Part shown: in pieces, positions 8,424-15,579 of the stretch
Position numbering within the stretch: position 1 is the stretch's first letter
Layout: each line of letters starts with the position of its first letter
Assembly (NCBI RefSeq): GCF_001269985.1
Contig: NZ_BBZB01000001.1
Span: forward strand, 2,418,001 to 2,482,000
Source of the DNA: Pseudoalteromonas sp. '520P1 No. 423'
GTDB taxonomy: Bacteria; Pseudomonadota; Gammaproteobacteria; Enterobacterales; Alteromonadaceae
DNA: 64,000 nucleotides
Reading direction: 5' to 3'
Notes under the pieces: model-generated
What the model was told of the DNA's origin: nothing
Seen by the model: the letters and a program-made list of their open reading frames with translations, nothing else
Databases searched by the model: none
Position numbers and translations under genes: made by a program

Positions 8424-9479
8424 TTATTCATCGGATTTAATATCTATGCCATATTTTTTAGCTTTAGATTTCCATAAACGTTTAGCTAATTTTTGCATAT
8501 CAATTTCTTTATCACCTTCATCTACAATTTCATGACCAATCAAGGTTTCTAAAATATCTTCTAAGGTTAAGATGCCTCGCACAGTACCGTATTCGTTAAC
8601 GATGAGCGCGATATGAGATTTAACTCTCAGTAACTCTTTCATAGCGTGTGATATGGTCATCACATCAAGCAAGGTTGGCATTAACCTAACATAATTGAAT
8701 AAAGGCGACTGTTTATTACCACGCGCTTGTGCGAGCAATAAATCAGTTCTCAATACAAAACCTATAATTTCATCTGGATTATTGTCGTATACGGGGATCC
8801 TTGAAAATCGATTTTTATGATGTTTATGAAAAAATGCTTCTACTTTCATAGATTGTGCATGAGCAAACATCACAGTGCTAGGTGTCATAGCATCTTCAAT
8901 TTTAATACCTTGCAGTAATAACAAGTTTTGTAAAATAGTGGCTTCTTCTTCAGACAAATGACCATTACGTGCACTCAATTGTGCCATGACAAAAAATTCG
9001 TTGCGGTTAAAACCAATGGGTTCGCTTTTTTTAACCATGCGTTGTGTCATTAATTCAGATATTTTTATCATGGGATATAAAGCCCACACTAAAAATTTAA
9101 GTACATAAGCTGTTATAGGTGCGAGGGCCTTCCAATGCGTTGCACCGAGTGTTTTAGGTATGATCTCAGAAAAAAATAAAATTAAGAGGGTTAAAACTGC
9201 TGAAATTAATCCTAAATATGATTCTCCGAACACAATACTCGCTTGTGCGCCAACACCTGCCGCACCAACAGTATGTGCTATGGTATTTAACGTTAAAATA
9301 GCAGCAAGCGGTTTGTTTATATCTTCTTTTAAAATCCTAAAGATCTTACCTGATTTCTTTTTATTGTTTTCCATAAAGGCAATATGCACCCAAGTAATAC
9401 TCAGCAAAACAGATTCTGCAATTGAGCATAAAAAGGAGAAAAACAAAGCAATAAAAAGATAAAGACATAATAGAAACAT
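8424..9479 (-). CDS. CNNM/DUF21 membrane protein with CBS pair (Mg/Co export family)
   Basis: 351 aa. Residues 1-about 150 form a DUF21 transmembrane domain of about four helices with the conserved LTLNTIAHTVGAAGVGAQAS and FFSEIIPKTLGA segments. A tandem CBS module follows (about 190-310: IEDAMTPSTVMFAH, RFSRIPVYDNNPDEIIGFV, HIALIVNEYGTVRGILTLED and ILETLIGHEIVDE). There is no C-terminal CorC/HlyC domain, so this is the short subtype. It is probably an inner-membrane divalent-cation transporter or regulator gated by nucleotide binding in the CBS domains. Transcribed alone on the minus strand. Confidence 0.9.
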   Translation of the reverse strand: MFLLCLYLFIALFFSFLCSIAESVLLSITWVHIAFMENNKKKSGKIFRILKEDINKPLAAILTLNTIAHTVGAAGVGAQASIVFGESYLGLISAVLTLLILFFSEIIPKTLGATHWKALAPITAYVLKFLVWALYPMIKISELMTQRMVKKSEPIGFNRNEFFVMAQLSARNGHLSEEEATILQNLLLLQGIKIEDAMTPSTVMFAHAQSMKVEAFFHKHHKNRFSRIPVYDNNPDEIIGFVLRTDLLLAQARGNKQSPLFNYVRLMPTLLDVMTISHAMKELLRVKSHIALIVNEYGTVRGILTLEDILETLIGHEIVDEGDKEIDMQKLAKRLWKSKAKKYGIDIKSDE

Positions 9480-9624
9480 GTATTTACTACAGCAATAATC
9501 ACATAATTAATATATAGCTTATTTGTAGGGTTTATGATTGATTTTAATCAAAATAAGAATGTTTGATGTAAACCAATTCTTGAATATAACAATCATATTT
9601 TAATTGTGGCACAGTCATCAAATA

Positions 9625-10250
9625 AGTCAGCCTAAAGGCCAACCTACAACAATCAAATGTTGAATTACATTAAACACTCAACTTGTAGCTGAGGCTTTAG
9701 CCTTTCTTTTGTTATCAAAAATTTATCAATCTAGTCAGCCTAAAGGCCAACCTACAACAATCAAATGTTGAATTACATTAAACACTCAACTTGTAGCTGA
9801 GGCTTTAGCCTTTCTTTTGTTATCAAAAATTTATCAATCTAGTTAGCCTAAAGGCCAACCTACAACAATCAAATGTTGAATTACATTAAACACTTGAATT
9901 GTAGGAGAGGCTTTAGCCTTTCTTTTTGTTATGAAAAATTTATCAATCTAGTCAGCCTAAAGGCCAACCTAAAACAATCAAATGTTGAATTACATTAAAC
10001 ACTCAACTTGTAGGAGAGGCTTTAGCCTTTCTTTTTGTTATGAAAAATTTATCAATCTAGTCAGCCTAAAGGCCAACCTAAAACAATCAAATGTTGAATT
10101 ACATTAAACACTCAACTTGTAGGAGAGGCTACAGCCTTTCTTTTGTTATCAAAAATTTATCAACCTAGTCAGCCTAAAGGCCAACCTACAACAATGAAAT
10201 GTTGAATTACATTAAACACTCAACTTGTAAGGGGGGCTTTAGCCGCGCAA
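9625..10250. repeat. Tandem REP (BIME) array, 108-109 bp unit, six REPs
   Basis: Copies of GTCAGCCTAAAGGCCAAC start at about 9626, 9734, 9842, 9951, 10060 and 10168. Each unit has two hairpins in inverted orientation: one complementary to GTAG-GTTGGCC-TTTA-GGCTGAC and one reading GTAG-GAGAGGC-TTTA-GCCTTTC. They are joined by constant spacers (CAATCAAATGTTGAATTAC; TTATCAAAAATTTATCAA). Copies differ by only a few bases. Its reverse complement is the much longer array at 43.66-45.1 kb. Confidence 0.9.
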
Positions 10251-10377
10251 AGTAATGTAAATATAATAATGAATCTCCCAACAACAAATCTGCAAAATCA
10301 TTTATCACTAAAATTAACCTAAAATCACCGAATTTTGCCAAATATCACAAAGGTAACAAAAATATCTAATTACTCTT

Positions 10378-10421
10378 CTATTATTCATATCAACAGCTAG
10401 TGACAACAACCACTAGCAAAA
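10378..10421 (+). promoter_or_regulatory. Conserved promoter/leader block of the 52-aa peptide gene, copy 1
   Basis: Contains TATTAT (10379-10384, a likely -10 element), then CAACAGCTAG and an inverted repeat CTAGTG-acaacaac-CACTAG. The same block lies ahead of copy 3 (56402-56441) and in weaker form ahead of copy 2. An upstream TTAACC...AAAATCACC stretch (about 10314-10330) is also shared by copies 1 and 2. Confidence 0.55.
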
Positions 10422-10458
10422 CTAAATCAACAACTTAATAGATACAAAGGGATAAATT

Positions 10459-10617
10459 ATGAATACTTCAAGCAACGGTGAATTATTAGTAACAAGCATT
10501 TTTGGCGGTATGGTAATGAGCGTTTTAACATTTAATGGCATGGCGTCAGCCGTTGCAGTTGGCTCTGTAATTGCTGTAACAGTAATGAGCGCAACATATG
10601 CACTAACAAGTAAGTAA
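10459..10617 (+). CDS. 52-aa glycine/methionine-rich membrane peptide, copy 1
   Basis: I do not recognise this family. It starts MNTSSNGELLVTS and is followed by an almost uninterrupted hydrophobic stretch with small residues (FGGMVMSVLTFNGMASAVAV, then a GSVIAVTVMSATYALT segment), ending in SK. A short turn could split it into two membrane helices. AAAGGGAT lies 7-8 bases before the ATG. Two close paralogues of identical length lie at 12695-12853 (+) and 56211-56369 (-); synonymous and conservative differences among them indicate coding selection. All three have a conserved leader and an AACACCG-type terminator. Candidate roles (bacteriocin-like peptide, membrane regulator, small toxin) are speculation. 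Confidence 0.7.
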   Translation: MNTSSNGELLVTSIFGGMVMSVLTFNGMASAVAVGSVIAVTVMSATYALTSK

Positions 10618-10661
10618 AAGGACTATAATTTGATTAAGCTAAATACAAAGTTACAACCCTG

Positions 10662-10688
10662 AAACACCGTTATATAACGGTGTTTTTT
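10662..10688 (+). terminator. Terminator of 52-aa peptide gene, copy 1
   Basis: AAACACCGTTAT / ATAACGGTGTTT is a perfect 12-bp stem followed by a T-run. The same AACACCG-type stem ends copies 2 and 3. Confidence 0.8.
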
Positions 10689-11043
10689 GTTATATACACA
10701 AAACTACTTTGAGCAGCATGTTAAAGATGTTGATTTAGTATTTGCAGCAGTCAGTGGTAACAATATAGTAGAACGCTCTTTAGCAGTAATAAAACCAAAC
10801 GGCAGATTAATTTCTCTATTAGATGAAATTGATGAGCAGTTTGCAAAAGATAAAAACGTCAATTATGCACGTATGTTAGTTGAGCCATCAAAAGCAGGGT
10901 TAAACCAAATAACCGACTTAGTTGAATCAAGTCAATTAAAAGTAACAATAGATTCGGTATATGGCTTAGATTACGCAAAACAAGATATGATCAAAAGCGA
11001 AAGTGCATGCGCAATAGGTAACATTGTGATTGAAGTGAGTTAA
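10687..11043 (+). pseudogene. C-terminal fragment of an MDR-family quinone oxidoreductase
   Basis: About 118 codons reading FEQHVKDVDLVFAAVSGNNI, ERSLAVIKPNGRLISLLDEI, MLVEPSKAGLNQITDLVES, then QLKVTIDSVYGLDYAKQ. This matches the end of zinc-independent alcohol dehydrogenase/quinone reductases (end of the Rossmann fold plus the terminal catalytic-domain strand). The N-terminal GroES-like domain and the NADP-binding glycine loop are absent. The only starts are a TTG inside the preceding terminator. It is a remnant left between two REP arrays. Confidence 0.8.
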
Positions 11044-11089
11044 TTTAAATTTTCTGAAGCTTAACCTACAAATAAATGGTCAATATGAA

Positions 11090-11720
11090 TGTATATTAAA
11101 CTTTAGGAGAGGCTTCAGCCTTTCTTTTGTTGTAGCATAATCAACAACCTAGTCAGCCTAAAGGCCGACCTACAAAATATCTACAATATCAATGTTATAC
11201 CACAATGCAGGGAATAATTTACGGTAGCATTGTATGACACCAGGCTTGTAGGAGAAGCTTCAGCTTTTCTTTTGTTGTAGCATAATCAACAACCTTGTCA
11301 GCCTAAAGGCCGACCTACAAAATATCTACAATATCAATGTTATACCACAATGCAGGGAATAATTTACGGTAGCATTGTATGACACCAGGCTTGTAGGAGA
11401 AGCTTCAGCTTTTCTTTTGTTGTAGCATAATCAACAACCTTGTCAGCCTAAAGGCCGACCTACAAAATATCCACAATATCAATGTTATACCACAATGCAG
11501 GGAATAATTTACGGTAGCATTGTATGACACCAGGCTTGTAGGAGAAGCTTCAGCTTTTCTTTTGTTGTAGCATAATCAACAACCTTGTCAGCCTGAAGGC
11601 CGACCTACAAAATATTCACAATATCAATGTTATACCACAATATAGGGAGCAATTTCCGGTAGCTTTCATGAACACACCTGTAGGAGATGCTTTAGCTTTT
11701 CATGACATATAACTTTTAGC
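11090..11720. repeat. Tandem REP array, 145-bp unit
   Basis: REPs GTCAGCC-TAAAGGCCGACC begin at about 11152, 11297, 11442 and 11587, exactly 145 bases apart. Each is followed by a constant spacer (ATATCAATGTTATACCACAA) and the opposed hairpin GTAG-GAGAAGC-TTCA-GCTTTTC. The last copy has diverged (GTAG-GAGATGC-TTTA-GCTTTTC). The same unit resumes on the far side of the RAYT gene. Confidence 0.9.
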
Positions 11721-11817
11721 TTTTCAAAACATAAAATTATTAAATTTGTTCTACATTAAACCCACAATACTAAATAGGTACTAAACTAAAATGATAGTAA
11801 TTTAACAGATTTTAATT

Positions 11818-12264
11818 ATGCCATATTCAAACCTTACAAAGGGTCGCTACTCTGGTGAAAATTATGAATATTTAATAACGGCTACCACCTATAATAGAAG
11901 ACCAATATTTAACGATTTTTACAACGCTAGAATTTTAGTTAATGAATTTAAATATCAACATTTAAATAATAATGCACATTGGTTAACATGGGTAATAATG
12001 CCAGATCACTTTCATATATTAATCTCGTTAAAAAACGCATCATTAAGTACCTTGATGAGAGATATTAAAGGAAGAGTATCAAAAAATATTAATCTTAGAA
12101 TGGGAACCAAAGGTAAGGTTTGGCAAAGAGGTTATTATGAACGGGGTTTAAGATGTGAAGATGATCGCAAACAAATCGCCAGGTATATCGTTGCAAATCC
12201 ATTAAGAGCGAAATTAGTAACACATATTGGCAATTACTCACATTGGGATGCTGTATGGTTATGA
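11818..12264 (+). CDS. REP-associated tyrosine transposase (RAYT, Y1_Tnp family)
   Basis: 148 aa, the usual RAYT size. It is an HUH-type single-strand nuclease: MPDHFHILI supplies the metal-binding His pair (H64, H66) and ARYIVANPLRAKLV supplies the nucleophile Tyr (Y123). KGKVWQRGYYERGLR and the N-terminal YLITATTYNRRPIF are family hallmarks. RAYTs cut and join REP hairpins bearing a 5' GTAG foot; exactly such repeats surround this gene, and the same 145-bp repeat unit lies on both sides. The gene appears intact. There are no IS200-type ends, consistent with domesticated enzymes that spread REPs rather than themselves. Confidence 0.93.
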   Translation: MPYSNLTKGRYSGENYEYLITATTYNRRPIFNDFYNARILVNEFKYQHLNNNAHWLTWVIMPDHFHILISLKNASLSTLMRDIKGRVSKNINLRMGTKGKVWQRGYYERGLRCEDDRKQIARYIVANPLRAKLVTHIGNYSHWDAVWL

Positions 12265-12275
12265 GGATTTTAAAA

Positions 12276-12535
12276 GTCAGCCTAAAGGCCGACCTACAAA
12301 ATATCCACAATATCAATGTTATACCACAATGCAGGGAGTAATTTACGGTAGCATTGTATGACACCAGGCTTGTAGGAGAAGCTTCAGCTTTTCTTTTGTT
12401 GTAGCATAATCAACAACCTTGTCAGCCTAAAGGCCGACCTACAAAATACTAACTTATAGTCTTAAGTAGCCTCAATTTCAGTAGGTGAGGCTTTAGCCTT
12501 TCAATTTTGTCAGCCTAAAGGCCAACTTACAAGAG
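12276..12535. repeat. REP units downstream of the RAYT
   Basis: One complete 145-bp unit (12277-12421) nearly identical to those upstream of the RAYT, then a second GTCAGCCTAAAGGCCGACC and two divergent REPs (GTAG-GTGAGGC-TTTA-GCCTTTC near 12482, GTCAGCCTAAAGGCCAAC near 12510). The unit on both sides suggests the transposase gene sits inside one array. Confidence 0.88.
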
Positions 12536-12634
12536 GTAGGGTAAAGACCCAAAATCACTCATCACTAATATTAACCAAAAATCACCAAACACTACCACAC
12601 ATCACTAAACAGAAATTAAAAAACAAAACCTGAC

Positions 12635-12670
12635 CTATTATCTATTTCAACAGCTGATAAACAGCAAACG
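12635..12670 (+). promoter_or_regulatory. Promoter/leader block of 52-aa peptide gene, copy 2 (diverged)
   Basis: CTATTATCTATTTCAACAGC matches the start of the block before copies 1 and 3, including TATTAT (12636-12641). The CTAGTG/CACTAG hairpin is lost here. Upstream, TTAACCAAAAATCACCAAA (about 12573-12591) resembles copy 1. Confidence 0.45.
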
Positions 12671-12694
12671 AATTTAAATAGTAAGGTGAAAATT

Positions 12695-12853
12695 ATGAAT
12701 GTATCTAGCAATAGCGAACTAATTTCAACGTCAGTATTTGGCGCTATGGTATTAAGTGTATTGGCGATAAATGGTATGGCATCGGCAGTAGTTATAGGTA
12801 CTGCCATTGCAGTATCAGTAGTTGCAGCAACATACTTTTTATCTAATAAATAG
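12695..12853 (+). CDS. 52-aa glycine/methionine-rich membrane peptide, copy 2
   Basis: Same length and layout as copy 1: MNVSSNSELISTSVFGAMVL, then SVLAINGMASAVVIGTAIAV and a SVVAATYFLSNK end. It is the most divergent of the three, yet the ELxxTSxFG, NGMASAV and AATY positions hold. AAGGTGAA precedes the ATG by 5-6 bases. A 64-aa membrane peptide follows after 44 bases with the shared terminator beyond it, so this copy is part of a two-gene unit. Family unknown. Confidence 0.7.
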   Translation: MNVSSNSELISTSVFGAMVLSVLAINGMASAVVIGTAIAVSVVAATYFLSNK

Positions 12854-12897
12854 TTTAAACATCAAAGATGGGAAACAGGTTTGAAAGCGAGGAATTT

Positions 12898-13092
12898 ATG
12901 GCTAAATCTAAAAATAAATCAGCATATAAATTAAATGATCAACATGAATGGAAAGATGTAATAAAAATGAAACCTGAGTTTGCTTTAATAAGTTCTATGG
13001 AAAAATCTAAAACATTAGTATGTTTGGTTATAGCATGGCTTGCTCTATATACAGCTTTTGCAGTATTTTTATTTAAAATGGCATCAATCTAA
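12898..13092 (+). CDS. 64-aa single-pass membrane peptide
   Basis: The open frame begins at 12868, but GAGG 6 bases before the ATG at 12898 fixes the start as MAKSKNKSAYKLNDQHEWKD. The N-terminal two thirds are charged. Residues about 44-62 (TLVCLVIAWLALYTAFAVFL) form one transmembrane helix near the C-terminus, giving a tail-anchored layout. Not recognised. It follows the 52-aa peptide copy 2 and shares its terminator, so the two may work together; copies 1 and 3 lack this partner. Confidence 0.55.
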   Translation: MAKSKNKSAYKLNDQHEWKDVIKMKPEFALISSMEKSKTLVCLVIAWLALYTAFAVFLFKMASI

Positions 13093-13142
13093 TAAAAGAA
13101 ACATAAACAAATTACACAAACAATAAATAAGCTTTAGTATTT

Positions 13143-13169
13143 AACACCGCTAAATAGCGGTGTTTTTTT
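13143..13169 (+). terminator. Terminator of the 52-aa/64-aa peptide unit
   Basis: AACACCGCTA / TAGCGGTGTT stem with a 2-base spacer and an 8-T run. Confidence 0.85.
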
Positions 13170-13193
13170 TATATGAAAAATTTATCATCTAAT

Positions 13194-13604
13194 TTAAATT
13201 TTTAAATATGCAACCAGTTGAGCACAATAATCATCAAAATCGGTTAAGTGTTTCTGGATCACTGCAATTAAAATATCAATATTTAACGATTGATAATCGT
13301 GTACGGCAATATTCCTTAAACCAACCATTTTTTTTAAGTTATTGGCGATATGTAACGTAATAATCTTTTCACGGGCTATCAATTCAAAGCTGTCTCTTGA
13401 AGATTGTGGGATCCCTAGATTATTTTTTTTAATAAGGTGATTCGCTAAATCTATAGAGGCTTCACATGCTCGCTGAATATTTAAAATCACTGAGTCTTGT
13501 TTTGTATAACTATTCTTAAAAGAGGCCTCGTCTGTATATTCTTCATTGATCCGAGATAAACAGCGTTTTATTGTAGCTATTTTATTTAAAACAACATCAT
13601 GCAT
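13194..13604 (-). CDS. hepT: HepT-type toxin (DUF86 RNase fold) of an MntA-HepT module
   Basis: The frame opens at a GTG (13616), but family HepT proteins start M-D/N-D-x-x-L-N-K-I-A-T, matching the ATG at 13604 (MHDVVLNKIATIKRCLSRI). That ATG overlaps the mntA stop (AATGCATGA). The toxin signature R-x4-H-x-Y is present in GLRNIAVHDYQ. The middle (SVILNIQRACEASIDLANH, LGIPQSSRDSF) follows Shewanella HepT closely. In the known system HepT cleaves RNA and is silenced when MntA attaches AMP groups to the Tyr of this motif. Likely active in stress or phage defence. Complete length (about 136 aa). Confidence 0.9.
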   Translation of the reverse strand: MHDVVLNKIATIKRCLSRINEEYTDEASFKNSYTKQDSVILNIQRACEASIDLANHLIKKNNLGIPQSSRDSFELIAREKIITLHIANNLKKMVGLRNIAVHDYQSLNIDILIAVIQKHLTDFDDYCAQLVAYLKI

Positions 13605-13983
13605 TTTTTGCTTCACTTATAAATGATTCTATAATTTCACTACGGCTTTCTTGTAAATGGCCATACATACTGAATACTTGCATTTCAAATGAGTCTGCAT
13701 AATTTTCAGCGTCAAAAAGTAGCTTGCCAGTAGATACAATTTGCATTTGTAAAACAGTTGAGGCTTGCAGTAAATCAACTAAATCTACTTCTGAATTTAT
13801 TAAATTGCATAATGACTCGCTTAAATCCCAACGAGATAAAGGTTTTAGCTTTTCATTATTTAAAACCGCAATATCCCAATCACTACTTTTTATTGATTGA
13901 CCATTGGCTTGTGAGCCAAATAAATAAATCAACTTTGTGTTTGGATAATGTTGCGTAATTAAATTAACTATTTTTTGATGCAT
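13597..13983 (-). CDS. mntA: MntA-type nucleotidyltransferase antitoxin
   Basis: 128 aa. It has the minimal nucleotidyltransferase motif GS-x10-D-x-D (G23-S24, D35-W-D37), followed by SEVDLVDLLQASTVLQMQIV, which carries the third acidic residue region. QVFSMYGHLQESR is typical of MntA antitoxins. It precedes hepT in the same direction with an 8-base overlap, indicating translational coupling. The product would AMPylate the HepT tyrosine to neutralise it. REP arrays lie just upstream. Confidence 0.9.
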   Translation of the reverse strand: MHQKIVNLITQHYPNTKLIYLFGSQANGQSIKSSDWDIAVLNNEKLKPLSRWDLSESLCNLINSEVDLVDLLQASTVLQMQIVSTGKLLFDAENYADSFEMQVFSMYGHLQESRSEIIESFISEAKNA

Positions 13984-14094
13984 TAAAAAGCCAAGTAATT
14001 CTTTTATAGATATAATTATACACCGATAATTTTAAACAAACCTACAAAAAATGTTCAATAGCTCCTATCGGCACAGTCTGTGTGGGCGAGGGGT

Positions 14095-14825
14095 AACCTA
14101 ACAAGTAACAGAACATTAAAATTCAGCCTAAAGGCCGATCTACAAAATTCAATTCAACGCCGCACTTGTGGGAGAAGCTTTGCCTGCATGCAGGTACTAG
14201 ATCAATGTAGGGAGCGATTGCGGCTAGCTTATCATTTAAAAAATTCAGCCTAAAGGCCAACCTACAACAATCAAATGTTGAATTACATTAAACACTCGAA
14301 TTGTAGGAGAGGCTTTAGCCTTTCTTTTGTTATCAAAAATTTATCAACCGAGTCAGCCTAAAGGCCAACCTACAAAAATGAATGTTAAACCTGTGAGAGA
14401 AGATTTTCCGACATGGTGTATAAAGCAGAGAACTAAAATCTAAACTTGCACTTGTAGGAGAAGCTTTAGCTTTTCTTTTGTTATCATAAATTTATCAACC
14501 TAGTCAGCCTAAAGGCCAACCTACATAACATGATGTATAGTGTACCTGTAGGAGATGCTTTAGCTTTTCATGGTGCCCACCTATTGGAAAAGCTATCTAT
14601 TAATCACTTGAAATTTTACATCAATAAAAAATGTCAGCCTAAAGGCCAACCTACATAACATGATGTATAGTGTACCTGTAGGAGATGCTTTAGCTTTTCA
14701 TGGTGCCCACCTATTGGAAAAGCTATCTATTAATCACTTGAAATTTTACATCAATAAAAAATGTCAGCCTAAAGGCCAACCTACAAATAAGTATGTAATC
14801 TTGTAGATGAGGCTTCAGCCGCGCA
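14095..14825. repeat. Mixed REP region including a 130-bp tandem duplication
   Basis: About ten REP hairpins of several subtypes. GTCAGCCTAAAGGCCAACC at 14503, 14633 and 14763 bounds two nearly identical 130-bp units containing GTAG-GAGATGC-TTTA-GCTTTTC and the non-REP text CCACCTATTGGAAAAGC. One 108-bp-type unit (spacer CAATCAAATGTTGAATTAC) lies at about 14245-14355. No gene is visible between mntA and 14917. Confidence 0.85.
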
Positions 14826-14916
14826 ATTAGTGATTTTAATTTAAAAAGGTACAAATCTCATTGCATTAAGGTACAAATTACAGCATGCTGCGCAAAAATA
14901 ATAATGATGACAAACA

Positions 14917-15529
14917 ATGTTTTATTTAGAGCAACTTCAAAACAGTGGCATAATTTGGCTTTTACTCGCTGCTGCAATTATCAGTGCATTTTATCACTCA
15001 AAAATAAGCTTTGTGCTACTCTCAATAAGTTTATCAATGGCATTTTGGTTAGATCACATCACTATTATTGGTGGGGTTATTATTTGCGCGGGCTTGGCTG
15101 TTGCAAAGCAACAAGCATTAACTCAAGGTAAACTAAAACTAGCATTACCTCAACCATATTAAGTGTATATGCACTTGCTTATGGTTTTGGGCTATTAAAA
15201 TTTGAGGCAAGTGTACCAACATGGCTATGGGTATTTGCATTAAACAACTTAATAATCACCTGTGTAATAGAAGAAGCATTTTTTAGAGGCTTTATACAAA
15301 AAAAGTTAACTAAAAAACTTAACCCAATTTGGGCCGTTATAATAACAAGTTGTTTGTTTGGTGTTGCACATTTTTCAGGAGGCCTAGCTTACATATTTGT
15401 AGCAACAATAGCGGGTGCGTTATATGGCTTTACTTATTTATATACAGGCAGATTAAGTGCAGCAATAGCAGTCACTTCATTTTAAATATTGACCACTTAT
15501 TATTATTTACCTACCCGATGGCAAAATAA
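14917..15529 (+). pseudogene. Frameshifted CPBP (CAAX-like) intramembrane protease
   Basis: The first frame (14917-15162) encodes two or three hydrophobic helices. The reading continues in the +2 frame from about 15148 with ILSVYALAYGFGLLKFEA, then CVIEEAFFRGFIQ (the EExxxR catalytic motif), LFGVAHFSGG (second motif His) and ALYGFTYLYTGRLSAAIAV. A second shift near 15478 is needed to reach HFILNIDHLLLFTYPMAK, which supplies the last conserved His-x-x-x-N. Without the two indels this is a roughly 200-residue CPBP (Abi) metalloprotease. Either a recent pseudogene or two sequencing indels. Confidence 0.85.
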
Positions 15530-15579
15530 TTGTGTGAATATATTGAAAGTGGTTGTCTATTTTATGAAGCTCACAATAA

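Noticed and set aside
10687..11043. Short oxidoreductase as an intact gene
   Set aside because: Only the C-terminal third of an MDR enzyme is present, with a TTG inside a terminator as the sole start.
12095..12364. 89-aa minus-strand ORF across the RAYT end and REP unit
   Set aside because: Covered by the RAYT coding sequence and repeat DNA; no independent support.
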